Positions 16,382 to 27,048 of a stretch of DNA of 39,097 nucleotides are shown here, piece after piece; position 1 is the first letter of the stretch, and each line of letters begins with the position of its first letter. Source of the stretch: Acidimicrobiales bacterium (GTDB lineage: Bacteria; Actinomycetota; Acidimicrobiia; Spongiisociales; ZC4RG35); the NCBI GenBank assembly GCA_024103415.1, contig JAGFIR010000162.1, positions 1 through 39,097 of the forward strand. The letters run 5' to 3'. The notes under the pieces are model-generated. The model was not told where the DNA came from. It made no database searches and saw only the letters and a program-made list of their open reading frames with translations. The position numbers and the translations under genes were made by a program.

Positions 16382-17221
16382 TCAACTCCTCCTTCTGCGG
16401 CGACGACGGTTTGCCGCACCCTGCTGCTGCTTCTTCTCGCCGGTGGTCTTGGGAGTCTTCTCCACCTCTTCCTCCTCCTGGGGTGTCGATGGACGACCAT
16501 CGATCTTGAAGATCAAGGCCTGCTGACCCAGACGGAAGAGGTTGGCGGTGCTCCAGTAGATGATGAGACCAGCCGGAAGATTCCATGAGATGAAGCCGAT
16601 GAACAACGGCAGGATCTTGGTGATTGCCTGCTGGGCCGCAGCACCCTGCTGGTTCGGCTTGACCTGACCGTAGGTGGCGTGCCACTGCTGCACGTACTGC
16701 GTGGCGACCATGACGGCGATGATGATCAGATAGGGGAGGGCCGCCATGACGCCGGCCTCCATGGCCCCCGACGGCGCGACCGGGAGATGCATCCCGAGGA
16801 AGGTGGCACCGCTCTGGATGGCCTCGGCGAAACCGGAGTCGTTGTCGATGTAGTCCAGGGGAGCCCGAAGCAGTTGGAACAGGGCAAACCAGATCGGCAT
16901 CTGGACCAACATGGGGAGCAAGCAGCCACCCGGCGTGGCGCCGGCCTCGCGCTGCACCTCCATGAGTCGCTTTTGCAACTCCTGCGGGTCGTCCTTGAAC
17001 TCGGCCTGGAGCTTGCGGACCTTGGGTTGGATCTCCTGGAACGCCCGGGTGGCCCGGGTCTGCTTGAGGGTGAGCGGGAAGACCAACAGGTTGATCAGGA
17101 TGGTCAGACCGATGATCGCCATACCGGCGGCGCCACCCAGATCCAGGAAGGAGAACAGATCGTGGAAGAAGACCAGGATGGTTCCCAGGATCTCTTTCAG
17201 GGCGTCGAAGATCTGGCCCAT
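16382..17221 (-). CDS. yidC: Membrane protein insertase YidC
   Basis: A 279-residue insertase for inner-membrane proteins (Oxa1/Alb3 family, Rv3921c equivalent). Hydrophobic segments lie at about 33-52, 105-125, 165-185 and 205-225. The family motif GCLLPMLVQMPIWFALFQLL follows a cytoplasmic hairpin (VRKLQAEFKDDPQELQKRLMEVQ). The C-terminus is a charged tail with repeated Glu, Lys and a run of seven or more Arg, typical of ribosome-contacting tails. ATG 17221 overlaps the yidD stop by one base and has GGAG nine bases upstream. A TTG at 17236 is the alternative. It is shorter than Gram-negative YidC because the large periplasmic domain is absent. Confidence 0.95.
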   Translation of the reverse strand: MGQIFDALKEILGTILVFFHDLFSFLDLGGAAGMAIIGLTILINLLVFPLTLKQTRATRAFQEIQPKVRKLQAEFKDDPQELQKRLMEVQREAGATPGGCLLPMLVQMPIWFALFQLLRAPLDYIDNDSGFAEAIQSGATFLGMHLPVAPSGAMEAGVMAALPYLIIIAVMVATQYVQQWHATYGQVKPNQQGAAAQQAITKILPLFIGFISWNLPAGLIIYWSTANLFRLGQQALIFKIDGRPSTPQEEEEVEKTPKTTGEKKQQQGAANRRRRRRRS

Positions 17222-17472
17222 CAGACATTGCTCCAATGCTCGGGTACGGGGTCATAGCCCCCAGGGTGCAACGGATGGCATTTGCCGATCCGCTTCGCCG
17301 CCAGCCACGACCCGCGGAGCGCACCATGCTTCTGCACCGCCTCGAGTGCGTATTGAGAGCAGGTCGGCTGGAACCGGCAGTTTGGACCCAGGTTGGGGCT
17401 TACCAGTTTCTGGTAAATCTTGATGAGACCGGCGAGAAGCCGCCGCGGGATGGAGGCCAGGAACGTGATCAC
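17221..17472 (-). CDS. yidD: Membrane protein insertion efficiency factor YidD
   Basis: An 83-residue small amphipathic protein that assists YidC/Sec insertion. The diagnostic run [15 protein letters not shown] and the end [15 protein letters not shown] are present with the conserved cysteines. GTG 17472 overlaps the rnpA stop (GTGA) and has GGAGG just upstream. An ATG at 17499 would add nine residues of Pro/Gly-rich sequence, which is unlike the family. The stop overlaps the yidC start, so rnpA-yidD-yidC are tightly coupled. Confidence 0.93.
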   Translation of the reverse strand: MITFLASIPRRLLAGLIKIYQKLVSPNLGPNCRFQPTCSQYALEAVQKHGALRGSWLAAKRIGKCHPLHPGGYDPVPEHWSNV

Positions 17473-17804
17473 GGGGCCTCCAGGGCCCGGTTCAGCCATC
17501 CCACGATCTCGGGGAACGTGGCTTCCTCGACTTTGCGGTTGGCGATGATCACGTAATCGACTCCTGGTTCCAGGGCCGTCTGAGTCGCCGCGTGCCGGAG
17601 ACGCCGTTTGATGCGGTTCCGGACCACGGCCTTTCCGACAGAGCGGGGCACGACCAGACCGACGCGGGGCGGGCCCGGCTGTCCTGGCGCGCTGACCAGC
17701 ACGATGCCGCCACTGCGTCGTCTCGTCCCTGCGCCAAGAACTCTACGGAAGTCCTTCGGGGTGCGGAGGGACTCAGGCCGCGAGACGCTTTCGGCCCTTG
17801 TCAC
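17469..17804 (-). CDS. rnpA: Ribonuclease P protein component
   Basis: About 111 residues; the protein cofactor of RNase P, which trims tRNA 5' leaders. Seen: [20 protein letters not shown] near the N-terminus, [24 protein letters not shown] (the RNR signature that binds RNA) and [17 protein letters not shown]. No start codon exists between the rpmH stop and LRTPKDF, so translation must begin inside rpmH. GTG 17804 overlaps rpmH by 32 bases, and an ATG at 17834 is also possible. Such overlap of rpmH and rnpA is known in Thermus but is not the rule in actinobacteria. Confidence 0.92.
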   Translation of the reverse strand: MTRAESVSRPESLRTPKDFRRVLGAGTRRRSGGIVLVSAPGQPGPPRVGLVVPRSVGKAVVRNRIKRRLRHAATQTALEPGVDYVIIANRKVEEATFPEIVGWLNRALEAP

Positions 17805-17907
17805 GCCGAGCCTTGAGGATGGCGCGGCCCGCACGCGTGCGCATGCGATGACGGAAGCCGTGACGTCGCTTGCGACGCCGCACTTTGGGTTGATAGGTGC
17901 GTTTCAT
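17773..17907 (-). CDS. rpmH: 50S ribosomal protein L34
   Basis: Read directly from the minus strand: a 44-residue protein starting [18 protein letters not shown] and ending KGRKRLAA before TGA 17773-17775. This is the full, nearly invariant L34 sequence pattern. It is the first gene of the leftward rpmH-rnpA-yidD-yidC-jag-rsmG-parA-parB cluster and flanks the origin opposite dnaA. Its 3' end overlaps the start of rnpA. Confidence 0.97.
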   Translation of the reverse strand: MKRTYQPKVRRRKRRHGFRHRMRTRAGRAILKARRDKGRKRLAA

Positions 17908-17943
17908 GAGAAAGAAGAATCGGTCCGGAAACGGGAACACTGC

Positions 17944-17973
17944 AGGTTACGGGTGCCGGAAAATCTATGTCAA
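17944..17973 (-). promoter_or_regulatory. Candidate housekeeping promoter of the rpmH operon
   Basis: On the minus strand a perfect TTGACA (17973-17968) is followed after 18 bases by TAACCT (17949-17944), leaving a leader of about 30 bases before the rpmH ATG. This is the best sigma-70-type promoter I see in the window and is well placed for a ribosomal protein operon. Confidence 0.7.
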
Positions 17974-18044
17974 AGCGTTCCAGGTCGCCGACACACGTGC
18001 GGTCGTCTCAGAGCTCGTCTCGTGACGGCCCGGGGAGGCCCATG

Positions 18045-18072
18045 TCGCGAAAATTCGCGGAGTTCGCGAAAA
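18045..18072. repeat. Direct/inverted TCGCGAA repeats in the origin region
   Basis: TCGCGAAAA occurs at 18045-18053 and again at 18064-18072. The arrangement also forms CGCGAA-AA-TTCGCG (18046-18059) and the perfect palindrome TTCGCGAA (18063-18070). Such clustered palindromes are candidates for binding by a regulator of initiation or of the divergent rpmH/dnaA transcription. No known factor is assigned. Confidence 0.6.
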
Positions 18073-18398
18073 GTCCTCGAGGGCCAATCCGGGGGTCCGA
18101 GGGCTTCGCGGAGCCCTGGTTGAACCTGGAAAAAGAGCGTGTGACCTGGGGATTCATCTGTGGACAGGGTGGCCTCCGGTAATCCACAGCATCGATTCTC
18201 GCGTTCTTGACGAGCGTCATGGGCGATCCGATACTCGCTCGACCCGGCGACTGGGTGCGGCCGCTACTTCCCTGCCGCGAGAAGGCGGCGACAACCCGGC
18301 CCTGAAAATGAAGATTTCCCCGGGTGGGGTGCGTCCCGTGTTTCCACAGGTGTGGAACTTTCTGTGGACAACTCCCCCCGGCCCGACGAAGGAGAGGC

Positions 18399-19781
18399 GT
18401 GACGCAACAGACGGCCCAGACCACTGACAGTTGGATTTCGTTCCGGGAGTCCCTGCGAACGGCAGTCTCCAAGAGCAACTGGGAGACGTGGCTGTCCCGT
18501 CTCAGGCCCGACTACGAAGACGAGCAGCTCGTCATCGTGGCCCCGAGCGAGTTCCATCTCCGCTGGGTGAAGGACAAGCACGGCGACCTGATCGCCCACG
18601 CCTATCGCACGGCGTTCGGATCCGACGGCCTTCCCGAGTTCCGGGTGGCCACGCCCGCCGAGATTGGCGAGGTCCTGGCCGAGACACCACCGGCGCCCGT
18701 TCCGGAGCCGGCACCGACCCCCGGGGAAGTTGCGGCCAAGGAAACGAGCCTCATCCCCCGCTACAAGTTCGAGAGCTTCGTCGTCGGTCAGTCCAACCGG
18801 TTCGCCTGGGCGGCGGCCATGGCGGTCGCCGAGCAACCCGGCGCCCACTACAACCCGCTCTTCATCTACGGCGGTGCCGGTCTGGGCAAGACCCACCTCC
18901 TCAACGCGGTGGGCCATCAGGCGCTCGAGATGTACCCCAACCTGGTAGTCCGCTACGTGACGTCGGAGCAGTTCCTCAACGACTTCATCGACAGCATCCG
19001 CCGCAAGAGGCCGGACGACTTCAAGCACCGGTACCGGGGAGTGGACATCCTGTTGCTCGACGACGTCCAGTTCTTCGAGGGCAAAGAAGAGACCCTCGAG
19101 GAGTTCTTCCACACGTTCAACTCGCTCTACATGGCCGGCAAGCAGATGGTGATCAGCTCCGACCGTCATCCCCGAAACCTGTCCTCGCTCGAGGACCGGC
19201 TACGGAGCCGGTTCGAGTGGGGTCTGCTCACGGACATCCAGCCGCCCGACGTGGAGACGCGTATCGCCATCCTCAAGCGAAACGCCGAGTTCGCACCGCG
19301 GCCGGTGCCACCCGACGTCCTCGAGTACATCGCCACCCTCGTCTCGGACAACATCCGGGAACTGGAGGGCGCACTGACCCGGGTCACGGCCTGGTCGGCG
19401 CTCAACCGTCGGGACATCGACCTGGACACGGCGATGCGGGTCCTGCAGGACATGATGCCCAGCGACGAGCCCACCCCGCTCAGCGCCGACATCATCATCC
19501 GGACCACGGCCCAGGCCTACGGGTTCATCACCGATGACCTCGTCTCCTCGAGCCGGCGCCAGCCACTGGTGCTGGCCCGTCAGATCGCCATGTACCTGTG
19601 CCGGGAGCTCACCGACCTGTCTCTTCCCAAGATCGGAGAGAAGTTCAACCGCGACCACACCACCGTCCTCCACTCCGTGGAGAAGGTGAAGCGGATCCTG
19701 CGCTCCGATCGCGCCGTCTTCGACCGTGTCAATCAACTCACACAGGACCTGAGGAAAGGTGGTGGGCTTTCCACAGGGTGA
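18399..19781 (+). CDS. dnaA: Chromosomal replication initiator protein DnaA
   Basis: A 460-residue AAA+ initiator. Domain I (about 10-85) has SWISFRESLRTAVSKSNWETWLS. A short Pro-rich domain II (about 95-125) follows, then domain III with Walker A GGAGLGKTHLLNAV, Walker B DILLLDDVQF and the arginine-finger region. The C-terminal domain IV carries the DnaA-box-binding signature RDHTTVLHSVEKV. GTG 18399 has AAGGAG five bases upstream, while the open frame before it is intergenic sequence containing DnaA boxes. Domain II is short compared with Streptomyces DnaA and closer to mycobacterial length. Confidence 0.97.
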   Translation: MTQQTAQTTDSWISFRESLRTAVSKSNWETWLSRLRPDYEDEQLVIVAPSEFHLRWVKDKHGDLIAHAYRTAFGSDGLPEFRVATPAEIGEVLAETPPAPVPEPAPTPGEVAAKETSLIPRYKFESFVVGQSNRFAWAAAMAVAEQPGAHYNPLFIYGGAGLGKTHLLNAVGHQALEMYPNLVVRYVTSEQFLNDFIDSIRRKRPDDFKHRYRGVDILLLDDVQFFEGKEETLEEFFHTFNSLYMAGKQMVISSDRHPRNLSSLEDRLRSRFEWGLLTDIQPPDVETRIAILKRNAEFAPRPVPPDVLEYIATLVSDNIRELEGALTRVTAWSALNRRDIDLDTAMRVLQDMMPSDEPTPLSADIIIRTTAQAYGFITDDLVSSSRRQPLVLARQIAMYLCRELTDLSLPKIGEKFNRDHTTVLHSVEKVKRILRSDRAVFDRVNQLTQDLRKGGGLSTG

Positions 19782-19955
19782 AAAGTTGTCCAAGGACGGG
19801 TGCACAGACGGCGCGTCTTGTGAACACGGGTCTCCACAGGCGAAAACCCCGCAGGTGACTGGCTCCCGGCCCCGCTATCCACATTTCCCCAGCCCCTACC
19901 ACGACTAATAATCTTCGAAATTGAAAGACAGAAGAGAAAGAAGGGAACAACACCT
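19782..19955. other. oriC: dnaA-dnaN intergenic region, candidate oriC core with AT-richer stretch
   Basis: This 174-base gap contains DnaA-box-like TTGTCCAAG (19786), TCTCCACA (about 19831) and CTATCCACA (19875-19883, 8 of 9). A further CTTTCCACA lies at 19767 within the dnaA end. These are followed by the most AT-rich stretch of the neighbourhood (about 19902-19950, ACTAATAATCTTCGAAATTG then purine-rich), a good candidate DNA unwinding element. In mycobacteria and Streptomyces the functional oriC is in this gap. Here it is short, so sites on the other side of dnaA may contribute. Confidence 0.7.
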
Positions 19956-21038
19956 GTGAGAATCCGAGCCCAGCGGGACGACCTCGCTGACGTCCTCGCC
20001 CGTGCCAACCGTGCGGTTGCCTCACGCACCGCTCGCCCCGTTCTTCAGGGACTCCTGTGTGAGGTTTCGGGCTCGAGGCTCCGGGTGACGGGCACCGACG
20101 AGGAGATCACGATCCAGACCGAGATGGAGGTCGAGGCCCTGGAAGAGGGTCAGACCGTCGTGCCGGGCCGACTCCTCTCGGAGGCCGTGCGCAAGATGCC
20201 GGCCGGCATGGTGACACTCGGCGCCACCGGTACCGAGGTCGAGATCCAGGGCAACGGGCCGCGCTTCAGCCTGCGGCCGCTCAACGTCGAGGAGTTCCCG
20301 CTCCAGCCGGAGACCACCGACGAGGGCGTGGAGATCGACGGGGAGATGTTCACCGAGGCGATCAACCAGGTGACCGTGGCGGCCTCGATGGACAGTGCCC
20401 GTCCGATCCTCACCGGTGTGTTGTTCGACTCCTCCGATCAGGGCCTGAGAATGGTGGCCACGGACTCCTACCGCCTGGCCAAGCGCGAGCTCCCGGGTGT
20501 CCAGATCGACGGCAGCGGCCTGGTGCCGGCGCGCGGGCTCCGTGAGCTGCCGCGGTCGATCGGCTCGTCGACGATGAAGGTCCAGATGCGTGAGCGCGAG
20601 GCGGTCTTCTCCTCCGATCGAGGGCGAATGCGTCTGCGGCTCATCGACGGCAACTTTCCCAAGTACGAGTCGGTCCTCCCCGATTCGTACCCGAACCAGG
20701 TGGTCGTCGACAAGGAAGAGCTGCTCGAGGCGCTCGGTCGTGTCACCCTCGTCGCCGAGGATCACATCCCCGTGCGCTTCAAGGTCACGGAGGGCGGGGT
20801 CGAGGTGTCCGTGAGCCGACAGGACGTCGGTGGTGAGACCGAGCACCTCGGCGGCCAGTTCAACGGCGCCGAGGAGGAGGTCACGATCGCCTTCAACCCG
20901 CGTTATCTCCAGGACGGCGTGTCGGTCCTGACCGGGGACAAGGTCCGGATCCGGCTGATAGACGGGTTCAAGGCCTCGATCATCGACAACGGCGACGACT
21001 CCGAGTTCCTCTACCTTCTCATGCCCGTACGGGTGTGA
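19956..21038 (+). CDS. dnaN: DNA polymerase III sliding clamp (beta subunit)
   Basis: A 360-residue ring-forming processivity clamp with three topologically similar domains. Recognisable segments are RIRAQRDDLADVLARANRAVASRTARPVLQG at the start, MVATDSYRLAKRE in the second domain, and IAFNPRYLQDGV with a C-terminal EFLYLLMPVRV, the conserved clamp ending. GTG 19956 is chosen, with GAAGGG upstream. The stop overlaps the recF start (GTGA). Its length is slightly below the usual 365-400. Confidence 0.97.
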   Translation: MRIRAQRDDLADVLARANRAVASRTARPVLQGLLCEVSGSRLRVTGTDEEITIQTEMEVEALEEGQTVVPGRLLSEAVRKMPAGMVTLGATGTEVEIQGNGPRFSLRPLNVEEFPLQPETTDEGVEIDGEMFTEAINQVTVAASMDSARPILTGVLFDSSDQGLRMVATDSYRLAKRELPGVQIDGSGLVPARGLRELPRSIGSSTMKVQMREREAVFSSDRGRMRLRLIDGNFPKYESVLPDSYPNQVVVDKEELLEALGRVTLVAEDHIPVRFKVTEGGVEVSVSRQDVGGETEHLGGQFNGAEEEVTIAFNPRYLQDGVSVLTGDKVRIRLIDGFKASIIDNGDDSEFLYLLMPVRV

Positions 21039-22126
21039 AGGTCGACTGGCTCTCTCTCCTCGACTACCGGTCCTATCCCAGCCTGGATTGGCACCCCGAC
21101 CCGGGGGTGAACCTGCTCATCGGCGGCAACGGGGCCGGCAAGACGAACCTCCTCGAGGCTGTCAGCTATCTCTCCACGCTCCGGTCGTTTCGCAGGGCAC
21201 CCGACCAGGACCTGGTGGCGGAGGGGGCTGCGGCTGCCGTGATCAGGTCCGGCATCGTCTCCGGGGAGCGCACCCGGACCATCGAGATGGAAGTCCCGGT
21301 CACCGGGAGCCGGAGGGTCCAGGTCGACAAGACGCGTCTGGCCAGGACCACCGACCTCCTCGGTGTGATCCGGGTCGTGTCCTTCCTTCCCGAGGACCTC
21401 GATCTCGTCAAGAGGGGCCCTTCCGAGCGGCGTGATCTCCTCGACGACCTTTCGGTGCAGCTCTGGCCGGCCGCCCATCTCGACCAGCGCGAATACGAGC
21501 GCGCCCTCCGGCAGCGAAACGCCTTCCTCCGCAGCGGCGACACCGACCCCGTCACGCTCGGTGTCTGGGACTCCAGGCTCGCCCAGGCCGGCGGCAAGGT
21601 CCTGGCCAGGCGCGCTCGAGCCATCGACCTCCTGGCGTCCCTGCTCGAGGACTCCTACCGCTCGATCGCCGGCGACGGGACGGCCGGTCTCACCTATCGC
21701 CCGTCATGGACGGACGGGCAGTTCGAGACGCTGTCGGCAGGTGAGTACGCCGACCGGCTGGCCGAGGCCCTTGTCGCGGCGCGTCGCGTCGATTACGAGA
21801 GAAGGGTGACCACGGTCGGTCCCCATCGCGACGAGCCCGGGTTCTCCCTGGACGGACAGGACGCCCGGACCCGGGCGAGCCAGGGCGAGCAGCGAACAAT
21901 CGCCCTCGCCGTGAAACTCGCCTCCCATCGGGCGGTCGCCGACCTGATCTCCGAGATGCCCGTCCTCCTCCTCGACGACGTGTTCTCCGAGCTCGACCCC
22001 GATCGGGCGGTGGAACTGGCGCGATCCCTTCCGGAGGGAACACAGACCCTGATCACGTCGGCGCGTCCCGAGGACGTCCCGGTGCGCGGACGTGTGTGGC
22101 AGGTGGGGGGAGGCAGCGTCTCGTGA
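21035..22126 (+). CDS. recF: DNA replication and repair protein RecF
   Basis: A 363-residue SMC-like ATPase that helps load RecA at gaps. The N-terminal VDWLSLLDYRSYPSLDWHPDPG, Walker A GGNGAGKTNLLEA, the ABC-type signature region ASQGEQRTIALAVKLA and Walker B VLLLDDVFSELDPDR are all present. GTG 21035 overlaps dnaN, and the stop overlaps the DUF721 gene start. The dnaN-recF-DUF721-gyrB order is standard in actinobacteria. Confidence 0.96.
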   Translation: MKVDWLSLLDYRSYPSLDWHPDPGVNLLIGGNGAGKTNLLEAVSYLSTLRSFRRAPDQDLVAEGAAAAVIRSGIVSGERTRTIEMEVPVTGSRRVQVDKTRLARTTDLLGVIRVVSFLPEDLDLVKRGPSERRDLLDDLSVQLWPAAHLDQREYERALRQRNAFLRSGDTDPVTLGVWDSRLAQAGGKVLARRARAIDLLASLLEDSYRSIAGDGTAGLTYRPSWTDGQFETLSAGEYADRLAEALVAARRVDYERRVTTVGPHRDEPGFSLDGQDARTRASQGEQRTIALAVKLASHRAVADLISEMPVLLLDDVFSELDPDRAVELARSLPEGTQTLITSARPEDVPVRGRVWQVGGGSVS

Positions 22127-22419
22127 GCGATCTCGAGCCCCTGGCGGAGGGTCTGGAGAAGGTGTTCGGGCGGCTCGGTCTGCCCGACCCGAGGGTGATG
22201 TCGGCGATCATCGACGAGTGGGACACCCTCGCCGGGACGCCATGGAAAGGGAACTCCAAGCCCGTCGTGGTCCGGGGCCGGACCCTGGTGGTGGAGGCGA
22301 CCACCCCCTCACAGGTGGCGTTCCTCAGATACGGCAAGACCAAGCTGCTGACGACCCTGGCCGGGCGCTTTGGAGAAGGTGTGATCACCGAGATAGAAGT
22401 CGTCCCGCCACGGCGTTGA
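22123..22419 (+). CDS. DUF721 (DciA-like/Rv0004-like) protein
   Basis: A 98-residue protein between recF and gyrB, the position of Rv0004. The core WDTLAGTPWKGNSKPVVVRGRTLVVEATTPSQVAFLRYGKTKLLTTL matches the DUF721 pattern (a Trp near the N-terminus, then a KH-like beta sheet). DUF721 family members include DciA, the helicase operator in bacteria lacking DnaC/DnaI, so a role in loading DnaB at the adjacent origin is plausible. GTG 22123 overlaps the recF stop (GTGA) with GGGAGG upstream. Confidence 0.85.
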   Translation: MSDLEPLAEGLEKVFGRLGLPDPRVMSAIIDEWDTLAGTPWKGNSKPVVVRGRTLVVEATTPSQVAFLRYGKTKLLTTLAGRFGEGVITEIEVVPPRR

Positions 22420-22442
22420 GCCTGGTGACGGGGCGTATGAGT

Positions 22443-24470
<2,028 letters not shown>

Positions 24471-24476
24471 GCCCCA

Positions 24477-26909
24477 ATGACCAACGAGATCCGCCCCGAA
24501 CTCCCAGAGATAGAGATCAGCTCCGAGATGGAGGCGTCGTTCATCGACTACGCCATGTCGGTGATCGTCTCCCGCGCCCTTCCGGACGTCCGGGACGGTC
24601 TCAAGCCGGTCCAGCGCCGGATCATCTACTCGATGTCGGAGTCCAACATGGGCCCGACCGGGCCGCACCGCAAGTGCGCCAAGGTCGTCGGCGACGTGAT
24701 GGGCAACTACCACCCGCACGGTGACCAGGCGATCTACGACGCCCTGGTCCGGATGGGTCAGGACTTCTCGATGCGCTACCTGCTCATCGACCCGCAGGGG
24801 AACTTCGGGAGCATCGACGACCCGCCCGGCGCCGCCCGGTACACCGAGTGTCGCCTCACCCGTCTCAGCACCCACCTGCTCGAGGGGATCGACGAGAACA
24901 CGGTCGATTTCGTCGACAACTACAACGGCGAGCAGCAGGAGCCGTCGGTCCTCCCGTCCCGGTTCCCCAACCTCCTCGTCAACGGGTCGCAGGGGATCGC
25001 CGTCGGCATGGCGACCAACATCCCGCCACACAACCTCACCGAGGTCATCGACGCCGCCATCCACGTCATCGACAACCCCGACGCCACCGCCGAGGATCTG
25101 CTCCAGTTCGTCAAGGGCCCGGACTTCCCGACAGGGGGTTTCCTGCTCGGTACGGCCGGCGCCCGTGAGGCGCTGACCACCGGCCGCGGGTCCGTGAAGG
25201 TCCGCGCCGTCTGCGACATCGAGGAGCCCGCGAAGGGCCGGACGGCGATCATCGCCACCGAACTGCCGTACCAGGTGTCGATCGAGCGGATCATCTCCCG
25301 AATCAAGGAGCTGGTGGAGGAGAAGAAGATCACCGGGATCTCCGAGGTCCGTAACGAGTCCTCCGACCGGGTCGGCACCCGTCTCGCCATCTACCTCCGA
25401 AAGGAGGCCGTGCCGCAGGTGGTCCTGAACCAGCTCTACAAGAACACGCCGTTGCAGGAGAGCTTCTCCTACAACATGGTGGCCCTGGTCGACGGGGTTC
25501 CCCGCACCCTGAACATCGCCGAGATGGTCGGCTATTACCTCGACCACCAGATGGAAGTCATCGAGCGACGGACGCAGTTCCGGCTCGATCAGGCCAAGGC
25601 CCGGGCCCACATCCTCGAAGGCCTCATCATCGCCGTCGACAACATCGACGAGGTCGTGGCAATCATCCGCGGGTCGGCCGACACCAGCGAGGCCCGCGAG
25701 AACCTCATCGCCCGCTTCGAGCTCTCCGAGATCCAGGCCAACGCCATCCTCGACATGCCGCTGCGCCGGCTCACCGCCCTCGAGGTGGACAAGCTGCGGG
25801 CGGAACTGGCGGAGCTCCACGAGCGCATCGCCGAGCTGGAGGCGATCCTCGCCGATCCCAAGCGCCGCTGGCAGATCATCAAGGACGAGCTCTCCGAGAT
25901 CAAGGAGAAGTTCGGCGACGAGCGTCGCACCCGGATCATCCCCGACGACGGTGACCTCCGCATCGAGGACCTGATCGCCGACGACGAGATCATCGTGACC
26001 GTCACCTCGGCGGGCTACATCAAGTCCGTTCCGGCCTCCACCTACCGCACCCAGTCCCGGGGCGGTCGCGGGGTGAAGGCGGCCGAGGTGCCCGAGGAGG
26101 ACGTGGTGCGGCACCTGATCAACACCACGGCCCACGCCTACCTGCTGTTCTTCACCAACAAGGGCCTCGTGCACCGGATCAAGGCGCACGCCATCCCGCG
26201 CAAGGACCGGACCGCCAAGGGCGTCCTCGCCCAGGCAGTCCTCCCGCTCGGTCCCGAGGAAGTCATCCAGGCCGTGATTGACACCCGGGACTACGAGACC
26301 AGCCGCTACCTGGTCATGGTCACCAGGAAGGGTCAGGCGAAGAAGACCGAGTTCAAGGAGTACGAATCCAGGAACCAGACCCTGGTGGCCATGAGGCTCG
26401 CCGAGGACGACGAGCTGGTGTCGGTCCGCACGACCAACGGTGAGAACGACATCCTGATCTTCACCCGTGACGGCATGGGCATCCGGTTCCGCGAGAAAGA
26501 TCTCCGCAGCATGGGCCGGGGCACGCAGGGGGTCCGGGGCATCAAGCTGCGTGAAGGCGACGAGGTGGTCGCAGCGGTCTCCAACGTTGAGGGCGACGAG
26601 GTGCTGTTGCTCACCTCGGGTGGCTATGGCAAGCGCACCGCCATGACCGAGTTCCGCCAGCAGGGCAGGGGCGGCATGGGTGTCAAGGCCATCAAGCTGA
26701 CCCGGGTGCGCGGCAGGCTGGTTTCCGCCCTGGCGGTCGCCCCCGAGGACGAGGTCTTCCTGGTGTCCACCGCAGGTGTCGGCATCCGGACCTCCGTCGG
26801 CTCGATCAGCCGGCAGGGACGGGACGCCACGGGCGTCAAGGTGATCGACGTGGGTGACGGCAACGAGTTGGCTGCCGCCACGCTCGTCGAGGAGAACGGC
26901 GAGGGCTAA
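24477..26909 (+). CDS. gyrA: DNA gyrase subunit A
   Basis: An 810-residue DNA cleavage-rejoining subunit. The winged-helix domain has the active-site Tyr122 in GAARYTECR, preceded by [10 protein letters not shown]. The tower/coiled-coil domain follows, and the C-terminal beta-pinwheel begins near 500 with the GyrA box QSRGGRG, needed for supercoiling. Gln84 lies where E. coli has Ser83, the main quinolone-contacting residue, while Asp88 (E. coli Asp87) is kept. The segment before Tyr122 is one residue shorter than in E. coli. ATG 24477 follows gyrB by 6 bases. Confidence 0.97.
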   Translation: MTNEIRPELPEIEISSEMEASFIDYAMSVIVSRALPDVRDGLKPVQRRIIYSMSESNMGPTGPHRKCAKVVGDVMGNYHPHGDQAIYDALVRMGQDFSMRYLLIDPQGNFGSIDDPPGAARYTECRLTRLSTHLLEGIDENTVDFVDNYNGEQQEPSVLPSRFPNLLVNGSQGIAVGMATNIPPHNLTEVIDAAIHVIDNPDATAEDLLQFVKGPDFPTGGFLLGTAGAREALTTGRGSVKVRAVCDIEEPAKGRTAIIATELPYQVSIERIISRIKELVEEKKITGISEVRNESSDRVGTRLAIYLRKEAVPQVVLNQLYKNTPLQESFSYNMVALVDGVPRTLNIAEMVGYYLDHQMEVIERRTQFRLDQAKARAHILEGLIIAVDNIDEVVAIIRGSADTSEARENLIARFELSEIQANAILDMPLRRLTALEVDKLRAELAELHERIAELEAILADPKRRWQIIKDELSEIKEKFGDERRTRIIPDDGDLRIEDLIADDEIIVTVTSAGYIKSVPASTYRTQSRGGRGVKAAEVPEEDVVRHLINTTAHAYLLFFTNKGLVHRIKAHAIPRKDRTAKGVLAQAVLPLGPEEVIQAVIDTRDYETSRYLVMVTRKGQAKKTEFKEYESRNQTLVAMRLAEDDELVSVRTTNGENDILIFTRDGMGIRFREKDLRSMGRGTQGVRGIKLREGDEVVAAVSNVEGDEVLLLTSGGYGKRTAMTEFRQQGRGGMGVKAIKLTRVRGRLVSALAVAPEDEVFLVSTAGVGIRTSVGSISRQGRDATGVKVIDVGDGNELAAATLVEENGEG

Positions 26910-26911
26910 TA

Positions 26912-26928
26912 GCCGCTCTTCGAGCGGC
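26912..26928 (+). terminator. Hairpin directly after gyrA
   Basis: GCCGCTC (26912-26918) pairs perfectly with GAGCGGC (26922-26928) around TTC, two bases after the gyrA stop. It is a small stem without a T-run and probably acts together with the larger hairpin downstream. Confidence 0.5.
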
Positions 26929-26960
26929 GTACCTGGTACTTGGTACTTGGTACTTGGTAC
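26929..26960. repeat. Tandem TACTTGG repeat after gyrA
   Basis: TACCTGG, TACTTGG, TACTTGG, TACTTGG and TAC follow each other in register with a 7-base period. The unit is the same as in the spacer at 799-855. It is sandwiched between two hairpins in the gyrA-DUF3566 gap. Confidence 0.75.
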
Positions 26961-26990
26961 GCCTGTTGCCGGGAACTTCCGGCAACAGGC
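26961..26990. terminator. 12-bp stem hairpin after gyrA
   Basis: GCCTGTTGCCGG (26961-26972) pairs perfectly with CCGGCAACAGGC (26979-26990) around GAACTT, followed by AAATCGTTTCC. It is a likely terminator for the gyrBA transcript, though the T content after the stem is limited. Confidence 0.7.
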
Positions 26991-27048
26991 AAATCGTTTC
27001 CTATTCGTCTCCTTCTCGTAGACTTTCCCTGAAACCCCCAGGAGCCCA

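Larger units (their letters stand above)
17908..18398. other. oriC: Origin-proximal intergenic region between rpmH and dnaA
   Basis: About 490 bases without a gene. DnaA-box-like sites are TGTGGACAG (18159-18167), TAATCCACA (18180-18188), a weaker GTTTCCACA (18340-18348) and the exact actinobacterial-type box TGTGGACAA (18363-18371). It also holds the rpmH promoter, the tandem TCGCGAAAA repeats (18045, 18064) and a small hairpin GGGCT/AGCCC (18101-18116). The site at 18363 lies 28 bases before the dnaA start and could autoregulate dnaA. Whether initiation happens here, in the dnaA-dnaN gap, or through both together cannot be decided by eye. Confidence 0.75.
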
